In this document: one piece after another, positions 24,233 to 32,000 of the stretch
Layout: every line of letters begins with the position of its first letter
Numbering within the stretch: position 1 is the first letter of the stretch
Assembly: GCA_002698965.1 (NCBI GenBank)
Contig: PAAT01000103.1
Span: forward strand, 10,458 to 60,847
Reading direction: 5' to 3'
DNA from: Rhodopirellula sp.
Lineage (GTDB): Bacteria > Planctomycetota > Planctomycetia > Pirellulales > Pirellulaceae
Length of the DNA stretch: 50,390 bases
Translations under genes and position numbers: made by a program
Notes under the pieces: generated by a model
Told to the model about the DNA's origin: nothing
Seen by the model: the letters and a program-made list of their open reading frames with translations, nothing else
Database searches by the model: none

Positions 24233-25621
24233 ATGCGAATCATTATTCTTGGCGGCGGCACGGTAGGTAGCTGGATTGCTGAGACTCTTTGTCCTGACCA
24301 CGATGTCACAGTCATTGACACCAATCCTGAAGTGATTCAGCGGTTAAATGATCACTTTGATGTTCAGGCGTTTGTTGGCTCAGCCATCGATTCCACCTTG
24401 CTGTTTCAGGCCCAAACTCTTGCGATGGATTTGTGTCTGGCGGTGACCGGTGATGAATCTAAAAACGTCCTTGCGGCCAGTATGGCTAAACGCATGGGGT
24501 GTGGCCGCGCGGTGGCTCGCATTCATTCACCAGTGATGTTTGACAAGAGTACGTTTGATTATGAGACCGAATTCGGAATCGATCGATTAATTAGTCTTGA
24601 GGAGTTGACAGCAATTGAGTTGGCACAGGAGATTCGAACTCCTGGTTCCGTTGTTGTCGAATACGTCGCTCGAGGTTCGATTAAAGTTCAGAGCGTGCAA
24701 TTGAGTAAAAACGCGAAGATTCTTGGTACCCCCCTTAAAGAATTGAAGCTTCCAGGATCGGTTCGTATTGGATCCATCACGCGTGTCAATGAAGAGTCTC
24801 AGGAAGCGACAACGCGACTTGCCAACGCGGAAGATATCCTGCAGGCCGACGATCAGATCCTTTTGATTGGTGATGATGAAGACGTGGATGCTCTTCTTGA
24901 TAAAGCACTTAAGAATCAAAAAAGGAAAGAAGTCGTGATCGCTGGTGGTGGAAATGTCGCAGTTTATCTGGCGACGATTTTGGAATCCGGACCCTACGAT
25001 GCGATTTTGATCGAGCGAGATCAGGAACGCAGTGAATTATTGGCAACTCAGTTGCCGGACGTGACGGTCCTCCATGCTGATGCTACTTATCGTCAGACGT
25101 TGCTTGAAGAACATGTTGAGAAGACAGACTTCTTCGTAGCCTGCATGGGTGACGATGAAAGCAATATCATGACCAGTGTTGAAGTGGATGACATTGTTAA
25201 TAGTATGTCGGGGGTGGAACGGGAAGATAAGACGATTGTTTGTGTGGTTTCGAGACCGGATTACGCGCAGGTGATCAGTCGTTTGGGGATCAACCGTGCA
25301 GTGAGTCCGCGGACAGTAATGGTTGAGCAGGTCCAGACGTTTTTAACGACTGGTGCCGTGGTTTCTTCCAATCCGCTGCCAGGAACCAATATCGGTGTGT
25401 ATGAAATTGAAGTTCAACCCGGCTCTGCTGCGGAAGAACATGTACTGGTAAATTTGGCATTGCCTTTAGGTAAGTGCTTAATTGCCGCTGTTTCCAGCCA
25501 GGGCGAAGCGCGAGTCCCTCGCGGGGATGACCATTTCAAAGCTGGTGATTATGTCGTCGCTTTGATTCACGAAGATGCGGTGAGTGATGTTGTCGAGAAA
25601 TTCAGCGGGGCGAGTCGGTAG
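24233..25621 (+). CDS. trkA: Trk system potassium uptake regulatory protein TrkA
   Basis: 462 residues from the ATG at 24233; the frame opens at a TTG 24 bases earlier, but MRIIILGGGTVGSWIAETL is the normal TrkA start. Two tandem RCK units are present: nucleotide-binding fold 1 (residues 1-~130, GGGTVG) with a RCK_C domain (~140-225), and fold 2 (from ~235, VVIAGGGNVAVYLA) with a second RCK_C domain to the end. TrkA binds NAD(H) or ATP on the cytoplasmic side and gates TrkH. The trkH gene begins 6 bp downstream. GGAGG lies upstream at a longer than usual distance of about 17 bases. Confidence 0.94.
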   Translation: MRIIILGGGTVGSWIAETLCPDHDVTVIDTNPEVIQRLNDHFDVQAFVGSAIDSTLLFQAQTLAMDLCLAVTGDESKNVLAASMAKRMGCGRAVARIHSPVMFDKSTFDYETEFGIDRLISLEELTAIELAQEIRTPGSVVVEYVARGSIKVQSVQLSKNAKILGTPLKELKLPGSVRIGSITRVNEESQEATTRLANAEDILQADDQILLIGDDEDVDALLDKALKNQKRKEVVIAGGGNVAVYLATILESGPYDAILIERDQERSELLATQLPDVTVLHADATYRQTLLEEHVEKTDFFVACMGDDESNIMTSVEVDDIVNSMSGVEREDKTIVCVVSRPDYAQVISRLGINRAVSPRTVMVEQVQTFLTTGAVVSSNPLPGTNIGVYEIEVQPGSAAEEHVLVNLALPLGKCLIAAVSSQGEARVPRGDDHFKAGDYVVALIHEDAVSDVVEKFSGASR

Positions 25622-25627
25622 ACTGCT

Positions 25628-27565
25628 ATGAACTATCGCGTTGTTAGTTACTTCCTCAGTATTGTTTGCTTCTTTGTCGCAGCGGCCATGTCCGTTTGTT
25701 GCTTGTTTGCCATTCCCTGGTTTGGGCATCGCAGCCTTGGGGAAGATTACTCCTCATTGTCATTTGAAGCCGACGGTGTTCGAGGCTTGCTATGTAGTGT
25801 CGCCTTGAGCCTAATGGTTGGCATCTTTCTACGATATTGGGCAAAAGGAGAGAAGAGTGAGGGATTGTATCGTAAGGAAGCGATGGCAACAGTTGGCCTT
25901 AGCTGGGTCATTGCTACTCTACTAGGAGGTCTTCCTTATATGATCGCCGGCGTGAAATATGCGCCGACGATTCGTCTCGAAAGTCAACAGTACGCGGAAG
26001 TCTATGAACACAATTATCATTGGCGGCAAAACTGGGAACCCTATCAATTAACACTTAGTGCTAAGCAGTACCAGGTCTTGGATGCACTGATTAATGCACC
26101 TCAAAAACCATCTGCTGGCATCACCTTAGAGAAAATATCTGAAGTCACTAAACTTTTGTTAGCAGACGTGCGAGAAGCTTTGGCAGTGCTTCAGGAGATA
26201 GATGGGATTGGGACAAAGCTGCTCGTTGATGGCGCCGAATCACAGGCGACAACTCGGGTGCGAGTTGCCTGGATTCAAATGGGATTTGGGGATGCAATAT
26301 TTGAATCCCAGTCTGGATTTAGTACAACCGGTGCGACGGTTATTAGCAAACTGGAGGATGAGGGATTTGTGCCGCACTGTATTCTGTTTTGGCGTAGCAC
26401 AACTCACTTTCTAGGTGGATTGGGAATCATTGTCTTATTTGTAGTATTGCTAGGCGGTAGTTCAGCAGGTAAGGCTTTAATGCGAGCAGAGATGCCGGGG
26501 CCGACAAAAGAAGGGAATACCCCACGAATGCAACATGCAGCCTGGCGTTTTGGCGGTCTCTATATTGCCTTAAACACTGCATTGACCATTCTGCTACTTT
26601 TCGAAATGAATCTTTTTGACGCACTTTGCCATGCTTTTGGCACGATGGCGACCGGTGGATTCAGCACCTATGACACAAGCGTGGGAGCGTTTAACAGCGC
26701 CTATGTTGATTACGTGATCACATTCTTTATGGTTCTGGCAGGCACCAATTTCGCATTGCTTTATTTGTTGGTCATCCTTAAGGCTGGGAATGAAAGACGC
26801 TTCGTGCGTTGGAAGACTCAGATCAGGCAGGTGTTCAAAGATACGGAACTGCGGGTCTATTTGGGAATTATCGGCGTGGTGACCTTATTCGTCATGCTCT
26901 ATGGATTGTCATATGGAGATTGGGACTTTCCGAATGACACGGTTGACATCACGGTACTAGATAAGATCTCAAGGTCGATTCGGTATGGTCTGTTTCAGGT
27001 TGTTGCCATTATTACGACGACAGGTTTTGGCACTCATGATTTCAATGAATGGAATCAATTTGGGCGTGCTTTATTGCTTGGCTTGATGTTTATTGGTGGT
27101 TGTGCCGGAAGTACCGGCGGTGGAATGAAGGTTATTCGACATATTCTATTTGTGAAGATCTTGCGTCAGGAAGCAGAGCATTTGTATCACCCCAATGTGG
27201 TGATGCCATTAAAACTTGGAGGAGAAACGTTCGATGACAAGGAAATGCGACGCGGGATCCTGGCGTATTTCGGATTTGTCGTGATTCTATTTATGACAAC
27301 CTGGCTTCTTTTGATGGCAGTTGAACCTGATACGACCTGGCATCAGGATGATCTGTCAAACAAGATTGTGGATAATTCGAGCGCGGTGATTGCTACGTTA
27401 AACAATATCGGTCCAGGGTTGGGAATTGTCGGGGCAACTTCGAACTATGGTGCCTATTCACCATTCTCGAAACTTGTTTTTACTTGGCTTATGATGCTCG
27501 GCCGACTTGAGATCTTTTCCATTCTCATTCTTTTCTCGCCGGCATTTTGGTTGAGTCGGAGGTAA
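25628..27565 (+). CDS. trkH: Trk potassium transporter membrane subunit TrkH, with an inserted loop domain
   Basis: 645 residues, well above the usual ~480-500. Four pore-loop repeats are visible: SGFSTTGATV (about residue 227), ATGGFSTYD, ITTTGFGTHD and the last near NNIGPGLGIVGAT. SuperK-type membrane topology is otherwise complete, with GGCAGSTGGGMKVIRH before the last repeat. Extra length comes from a ~100-residue polar insertion (about 110-212) between an early membrane helix and the first pore helix; it contains helices such as AKQYQVLDALINAP and LLADVREALAVLQE, winged-helix-like in outline. From TrkH topology this loop should be outside the cytoplasm. Some added length also comes from the N-terminal helices. 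The gene directly follows trkA. Confidence 0.92.
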   Translation: MNYRVVSYFLSIVCFFVAAAMSVCCLFAIPWFGHRSLGEDYSSLSFEADGVRGLLCSVALSLMVGIFLRYWAKGEKSEGLYRKEAMATVGLSWVIATLLGGLPYMIAGVKYAPTIRLESQQYAEVYEHNYHWRQNWEPYQLTLSAKQYQVLDALINAPQKPSAGITLEKISEVTKLLLADVREALAVLQEIDGIGTKLLVDGAESQATTRVRVAWIQMGFGDAIFESQSGFSTTGATVISKLEDEGFVPHCILFWRSTTHFLGGLGIIVLFVVLLGGSSAGKALMRAEMPGPTKEGNTPRMQHAAWRFGGLYIALNTALTILLLFEMNLFDALCHAFGTMATGGFSTYDTSVGAFNSAYVDYVITFFMVLAGTNFALLYLLVILKAGNERRFVRWKTQIRQVFKDTELRVYLGIIGVVTLFVMLYGLSYGDWDFPNDTVDITVLDKISRSIRYGLFQVVAIITTTGFGTHDFNEWNQFGRALLLGLMFIGGCAGSTGGGMKVIRHILFVKILRQEAEHLYHPNVVMPLKLGGETFDDKEMRRGILAYFGFVVILFMTTWLLLMAVEPDTTWHQDDLSNKIVDNSSAVIATLNNIGPGLGIVGATSNYGAYSPFSKLVFTWLMMLGRLEIFSILILFSPAFWLSRR

Positions 27566-27578
27566 AAGATACCTTAGG

Positions 27579-28637
27579 ATGTCAAACCAAAAACTTCGTG
27601 CGCTCAATCGTCAGGATGCCCCCCGGTCAACGGAAGCGTTAGAACAGATTCTTAGCATCCCGTCGGATGAAGTGATTGAAATGTTTGGTCGGTTAACGGG
27701 GCATCTGGTTATGTTGGGTGTTGGCGGAAAGATGGGGCCAACGATGGCAAGGATGGCTCAACGGGCTATTCAGGCGTCAGGTTCCGGCTTGCAATTGACT
27801 GCCGTGTCAAGATTCTCCAGCCCAGAAATTCGATCTAAGCTTGAAGCTTGGGGGGTTGCGACACATACCTGTGACTTACTCGATCCGGCTTCAGTTAACG
27901 ATCTTCCGGAGGCCTCCCACGTACTCAATCTTTCAGGGTTTAAATTTGGTGTTGCTGATAATCTGGGGTTAACCTGGGCGACCAACTGTGAAATACCGGC
28001 AGTGATTTGTAGAAAATACTCATCAAGTCAAATCGCAGCATTTTCCACAGGTAACGTATACGGCATGGTGGATGTGCAGGCCGGCGGAAGTTTGGAAGAG
28101 GCTGAATTGAATCCGGATGGCGAGTATGCGATGGCGGCGTTGGGGCGCGAGCGAATGTATGAATACTATGCTCAGGCTTTTGGTGTATCTGTTGCTATTC
28201 TTCGATTGAATTATGCAACGGAGTTGCGATACGGAGTGCTCATTGATATTGCCTCCAAAGTTTTATCGGGAGAAAGCGTGCCACTTGAAATGGGTTACCT
28301 GAATGCAGTATGGCTTGGCGACGCAAATGCCATGGCATTACGGTGTTTGGAATTAGCCGAGGTGCCAGCTCGCGCTATCAATATGACCGGACCGGACGTC
28401 ATCTCGGTTCGGAAAATGGCGGAAAAAGTTGGGCAACTGTCGGGCAAAGAAGTAGGCTTTCATGGTGCTGAGTTGCCAACGGCTTTACTAAGTCAGGCAG
28501 TGCACAATTATCCTCAGATTGGTGCTCCTCAGATCACCCTCGAGACGATGATTCGCTGGTCGATTCAGTGGTTACAACAAGGTGGCTACTCGCTAGGCAA
28601 GCCGACTAAGTTTCAGGTGACAGACGGTAAGTTCTAA
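27579..28637 (+). CDS. NAD(P)-dependent epimerase/dehydratase family protein
   Basis: 352 residues with an N-terminal Rossmann fold. The dinucleotide loop is LVMLGVGGKMGPTMARM, with glycines spaced as in extended short-chain dehydrogenases. Mid-chain, AAFSTGNVYG and an EYAMAALGRERMYEYY segment lie where the Ser/Tyr-x3-Lys triad normally sits, but the canonical YxxxK is not clear (a Tyr is followed by AMAALGRE), so catalysis may differ or be lost. A C-terminal substrate domain follows. No transmembrane segment. It starts 13 bp after trkH, perhaps only by read-through, and converges on the WYL regulator. Substrate unknown. Confidence 0.78.
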   Translation: MSNQKLRALNRQDAPRSTEALEQILSIPSDEVIEMFGRLTGHLVMLGVGGKMGPTMARMAQRAIQASGSGLQLTAVSRFSSPEIRSKLEAWGVATHTCDLLDPASVNDLPEASHVLNLSGFKFGVADNLGLTWATNCEIPAVICRKYSSSQIAAFSTGNVYGMVDVQAGGSLEEAELNPDGEYAMAALGRERMYEYYAQAFGVSVAILRLNYATELRYGVLIDIASKVLSGESVPLEMGYLNAVWLGDANAMALRCLELAEVPARAINMTGPDVISVRKMAEKVGQLSGKEVGFHGAELPTALLSQAVHNYPQIGAPQITLETMIRWSIQWLQQGGYSLGKPTKFQVTDGKF

Positions 28638-28651
28638 TGCCGGCAATTTCT

Positions 28652-28744
28652 GCACCGGGACACGCCACCGCAGCGAGTTTGCACTAAGGTATTCAGCAAC
28701 ACTAGGAGAATGTTGTCTGAGCGATGGCGTGCCCGTGGCACGGG
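28652..28744. terminator. Imperfect long inverted repeat between convergent genes, possible bidirectional terminator
   Basis: GCACCGGGACACGCCACCGC near 28652-28671 is roughly complementary to GCGATGGCGTGCCCGTG at 28721-28737, with mismatches. Inside the right arm is a perfect CCCGTG-G-CACGGG palindrome at 28732-28744. It fills the space between the ends of the epimerase and WYL regulator genes. There is no T-run, so a terminator role is inferred from position only. Confidence 0.4.
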
Positions 28745-28760
28745 AAGTAGTTTTGGAAAG

Positions 28761-29504
28761 TCAACCCAAAGCCGATCTGGCTGGTTGTTTCGATGCCAGC
28801 GCTGCATTCATTACATTGTTGAGCGCATAGCTGCGATGCTCCTGATGGTCGTGGCAGTAACCGGAAAAGTACCACGTCGCTTCGTGAACATAGATATTAT
28901 GTACATCGAATCGTAACCAAAGGGCATAGTCTTCCCAGTTGTCGATATCGATATCTGAATTTCGGCTGATCAAATTATCTACAATCAGGATCTCCAGTGT
29001 TTCCCCATTCATGACGCTATCAGCAAGAGCTCGTAGTAAGTCCCGCTCAAGGGTTGAATTGCGAGGCGAATGCGTCTCATATTCGCAGGCCTGGTAAAGT
29101 TTTCGTATGGACTGCCGTTGGGTTAGGTCCAGTTTGTCGAGAAACATTTCGATGATAGTTTCGATCCCCGAATGAATCCCCTCGATGTTCATCCAGGGAG
29201 AGCAACGAGTAGCGAGGACCAAATCCCGTAGGTGTTGAAGGGTGCACCGGCGGTTGATTTGGAACTCTCCTTTTCCGGGCTGGATTCGTTCTTCAATGAT
29301 GCAGTAACTATCGGTCAGATTATCGTACTGAACCGAAATCCCTGACTTGCGTAATAAGTCCAGATCCCTGTAGATCGTCCGTTTGCTGACATTGAATCTC
29401 TCAGCAAGATTTTCGGCCGTTACTTGAGTGCCAGTGCGAATTTGTTCGGCTATTTTGTAAGCGCGTCCTGCGAATCGCTGCGGTACTTGTGGGGCAAAGG
29501 GCAT
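28761..29504 (-). CDS. DeoR-type helix-turn-helix transcriptional regulator with WYL domain
   Basis: 247 residues; AGGAGG is well placed before the ATG at 29502-29504. The N-terminal winged helix (residues ~10-65) shows AERFNVSKRTIYRDLDLLRK, the HTH_11 pattern. The C-terminal half holds a WYL-like domain (LWLRFDVHNIYVHEATWYF, then YCHDHQEHRSY); WYL domains sense small molecules or nucleic acid fragments. It is divergent from the asparagine-synthetase-like gene across 192 bp, and is thus the natural candidate to control the 29697-33474 gene set and itself. Confidence 0.88.
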   Translation of the reverse strand: MPFAPQVPQRFAGRAYKIAEQIRTGTQVTAENLAERFNVSKRTIYRDLDLLRKSGISVQYDNLTDSYCIIEERIQPGKGEFQINRRCTLQHLRDLVLATRCSPWMNIEGIHSGIETIIEMFLDKLDLTQRQSIRKLYQACEYETHSPRNSTLERDLLRALADSVMNGETLEILIVDNLISRNSDIDIDNWEDYALWLRFDVHNIYVHEATWYFSGYCHDHQEHRSYALNNVMNAALASKQPARSALG

Positions 29505-29635
29505 CGGAAGTCCTCCTGGGTTATAGCGAATTCATATGTTGGTAAAGCGGGTGTTCCTTCACTAACTAAGTTGCAAAGTGTTGTTATAGGGCGGTCTGAA
29601 TTTCAGAAAGAATCCTAAGAAACCACAAAATCTTT

Positions 29636-29650
29636 TAGATGCGTTAAAAT
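29636..29650 (+). promoter_or_regulatory. Shared 15-base promoter-like motif TAGATGCGTTAAAAT, copy 1
   Basis: It ends 46 bases before the GTG start at 29697 and contains a TAAAAT -10-like hexamer at 29645-29650. An identical 15-mer lies at 39394-39408, also shortly upstream of a gene start with a strong ribosome-binding site. No matching -35 is seen at either copy. The 15 bases are followed by ACTGAGCA here and TGAAACTCAGCA there. Confidence 0.42.
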
Positions 29651-29696
29651 ACTGAGCATTAAGAAATAGTGAGAATCACCTCGAAGGAGTGCCACT

Positions 29697-31028
29697 GTGC
29701 ATCAACATCGTTATGTAGAACGAGTCGTGGATCTAATGGATCCCGGTGAGAATGTGCTTTTAAATATGTCTTATCAGGATGCAGCCGAGCGCGTCGCCTC
29801 AGGAGATGCTCAGCGGGTTGGTGAAATCGATGGACAGTTTGCCATTATTCAGAAACGTGGCAACATCGTCCGCATGGCAAGATCGATCGGTCGTCCGATG
29901 CGATACTTTCTTGCAAAACGAGCGGAAGGGCCGTGTCTGATCGTTGCCGAACGTATGGAACAGTTGCATCAAGCACTGGCAGAGGAAGGTCTGGAAGATC
30001 AATTCCATCCTTCCTACACGCGCATGGTGCCAGCTCATTATGTTGTTGAAATTGCATTGATTGGATGCCCGGATCCTAACCCAGTTAATACCCGGTTTTT
30101 TACACCTGAACGAAATGTGCTAAGTTCTGATTTGAGTGAAATAGGCGAGCGTTACATTAGTAAGTTAGCTGAAGAAATGAACAAGTGGCTCGATACGGTT
30201 GATGAGTCTGCTCCGCTGGGAGTTCTGTTCTCGGGTGGCATTGACAGCGGTGCGGTCTTGGTTGTTCTTCATTACTTGCTCTTACAACGTGGGCAGACCC
30301 CCACGCGTCTCAAGGCTTTTACGCTTAATGTCGCAGGAACCTCGGCGGATGCAGGCCAGGCCATTCAGTTCGTGGATGAAACGGACATGAGCATGTACCT
30401 GGAAATCGTGGATGTTGTAAAAGATGACGTCGACTTTCGGGAGACAATTAAAGTAATTGAGGACTATAAGCCACTGGACGTGCAGTCGGCAACTATGGCT
30501 CACGCATTGCTCAAAAAGATCCGTGAACTGTATCCGGATTGGGTTTATTTGGTTGATGGTGATGGTGGTGACGAAAACCTGAAAGACTATCCGATTGAAG
30601 ATAATCCGGAACTGACGATCGTTAGCGTGCTTAATAATTTAATGCTTTATCAGGAAGGCTGGGGCGTGGAGTCTATTAAGCACTCTCTGACGTACTCCGG
30701 CGGTCAGAGTAGAGGGCACGTCCGAACGTATGCCCCGGCAGCGACATTAGGTTTCCGTGGCTTCAGCCCCTTTGCTTTGCCATCGGTAATCGATGTGGCA
30801 GAAGGTATTCCATTTATCGAACTTACCGATTGGGATCACGACAGGCTGTATGATCTCAAAGGTGAGATTGTTCGACGTGGTGTCGAAGCCGTGACGGGTG
30901 TGACGATGCCAATCTTTGAGAAGCGACGATTTCAACATGGCGCGGCGTCGGAAGAGGTTTTCCAGAACGTATTTCCGGAAACGGATCAGGAATACCGCGA
31001 TGTCTTTTCAGAAGTTTTTTATAGCTAA
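29697..31028 (+). CDS. Asparagine-synthetase-like amide ligase lacking the glutaminase cysteine
   Basis: 443 residues from a GTG with GGAG eight bases upstream. The C-terminal part is an AsnB-type synthetase domain with the PP-loop VLFSGGIDSGAV (SGGIDS at 179-184) and a later LVDGDGGDENL acidic motif; it should adenylate a carboxylate with ATP. The N-terminal ~120 residues retain a weak Ntn-like outline (GEIDGQFAIIQ, YFLAKRAEG) but start MHQHRY, so the nucleophilic Cys2 of glutamine-dependent enzymes is absent. Such enzymes use free ammonia or an internal or external amine, as in beta-lactam synthetase. Total length is shorter than AsnB (about 550-620). The radical SAM gene follows after 6 bp and the flavoprotein overlaps that. 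Product unknown. Confidence 0.82.
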   Translation: MHQHRYVERVVDLMDPGENVLLNMSYQDAAERVASGDAQRVGEIDGQFAIIQKRGNIVRMARSIGRPMRYFLAKRAEGPCLIVAERMEQLHQALAEEGLEDQFHPSYTRMVPAHYVVEIALIGCPDPNPVNTRFFTPERNVLSSDLSEIGERYISKLAEEMNKWLDTVDESAPLGVLFSGGIDSGAVLVVLHYLLLQRGQTPTRLKAFTLNVAGTSADAGQAIQFVDETDMSMYLEIVDVVKDDVDFRETIKVIEDYKPLDVQSATMAHALLKKIRELYPDWVYLVDGDGGDENLKDYPIEDNPELTIVSVLNNLMLYQEGWGVESIKHSLTYSGGQSRGHVRTYAPAATLGFRGFSPFALPSVIDVAEGIPFIELTDWDHDRLYDLKGEIVRRGVEAVTGVTMPIFEKRRFQHGAASEEVFQNVFPETDQEYRDVFSEVFYS

Positions 31029-31034
31029 CTGTCG

Positions 31035-32000
31035 ATGGATCTGCCTGTTTTCAACTCAGGGCAAATCGTTGCTCAACGTCCCGCGAAGAATCAAGTCAGT
31101 TCAGACAGGCCTTACGCCTGGATGATTGAGCCTGAATGTGATTCTCAGGGAATTCTGCAGCAGGTTGTCACGCTGTTTTTGACGGGCAGTGAATGTCCGT
31201 TTCACTGCACCATGTGCGACCTTTGGAAAAACACACTGGATGCCCCCACGCCGGTGGGAGCCATTCCGGAACAAATTGTATTTGCTTTGAGTGATCTGGG
31301 AGTGGATCCGAAAGATACGTGTTCTGCAGGAGTGAATTCTATCAAGCTCTATAACAGCAGCAATTTCTTTGATAAGCGCGCGGTCCCCCGCCAGGACTGG
31401 ACGGAAATCTGTGAATTGGTCAAAGATTTTAAGACCGTTGTCATCGAAAACCACCCGGCGTTTAGTGGAGATGCTGTTTTTGAGTTTCAGTCAAAGCTCG
31501 CCGGTCAACTTGAGGTCGCCATGGGGTTGGAGACAATACATCCTCGGGTTTTACCCTGGCTTAACAAGCAGATGACGCTAAAACAATATCAGGATGCCGT
31601 GGAAAGATTGGTAGAGCGGGATGTTCAGGTACGCACATTTATCCTTGTTAAGCCACCATCGCTGAATGAGGCCGAAGGTATAGAGTGGGCTATTCGATCG
31701 ATGGAATATGCTTTTGATAGTGGTGTCGAATGTTGTTCGATGGTCCCGGTGCGAGCCGGCAACGGAACGATGGATCAATTGAGAAAAGAAGGGTTTTTTG
31801 AACCCCCAAGCATCACCAGCTTAGAGCAAGTTCTTGAGGCAGGACTACAAATGAAGCGAGGGCGAGTCTTTATGGATCTGTGGGATCACGAACTGTTTGG
31901 CGGTTGCGATGCATGCCGCGGGCAACGTTTAGAACGAATGACTAAAATGAATGAAACACAGCAGTTTGAGCAAGAGGTGCAGTGTGATGTGTGTCGTTAA
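31035..32000 (+). CDS. Radical SAM enzyme with C-terminal paired-cysteine motifs
   Basis: 321 residues. The radical SAM cluster motif CPFHCTMC has its cysteines at 54, 58 and 61 (CxxxCxxC), followed by DLWKN. KLYNSSNFFD, EVAMGLETIHP and LNKQMTLKQY are segments I associate with a bacterial radical SAM family of unknown function that is often paired with a FAD oxidoreductase. Two more CxxC pairs close to the C-terminus (CDAC and CDVC) could bind zinc or an auxiliary iron-sulfur cluster. It would cleave S-adenosylmethionine to make a 5'-deoxyadenosyl radical; substrate unknown. It lies 6 bp after the ligase gene, and its last 14 bases overlap the flavoprotein gene. Confidence 0.85.
   Translation: MDLPVFNSGQIVAQRPAKNQVSSDRPYAWMIEPECDSQGILQQVVTLFLTGSECPFHCTMCDLWKNTLDAPTPVGAIPEQIVFALSDLGVDPKDTCSAGVNSIKLYNSSNFFDKRAVPRQDWTEICELVKDFKTVVIENHPAFSGDAVFEFQSKLAGQLEVAMGLETIHPRVLPWLNKQMTLKQYQDAVERLVERDVQVRTFILVKPPSLNEAEGIEWAIRSMEYAFDSGVECCSMVPVRAGNGTMDQLRKEGFFEPPSITSLEQVLEAGLQMKRGRVFMDLWDHELFGGCDACRGQRLERMTKMNETQQFEQEVQCDVCR

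Noticed and set aside
24625..24650. tRNA T-arm-like sequence GGAGATTCGAACTCC
   Set aside because: It lies inside trkA coding sequence encoding an EIRTPGS segment, and no acceptor or anticodon arms surround it.
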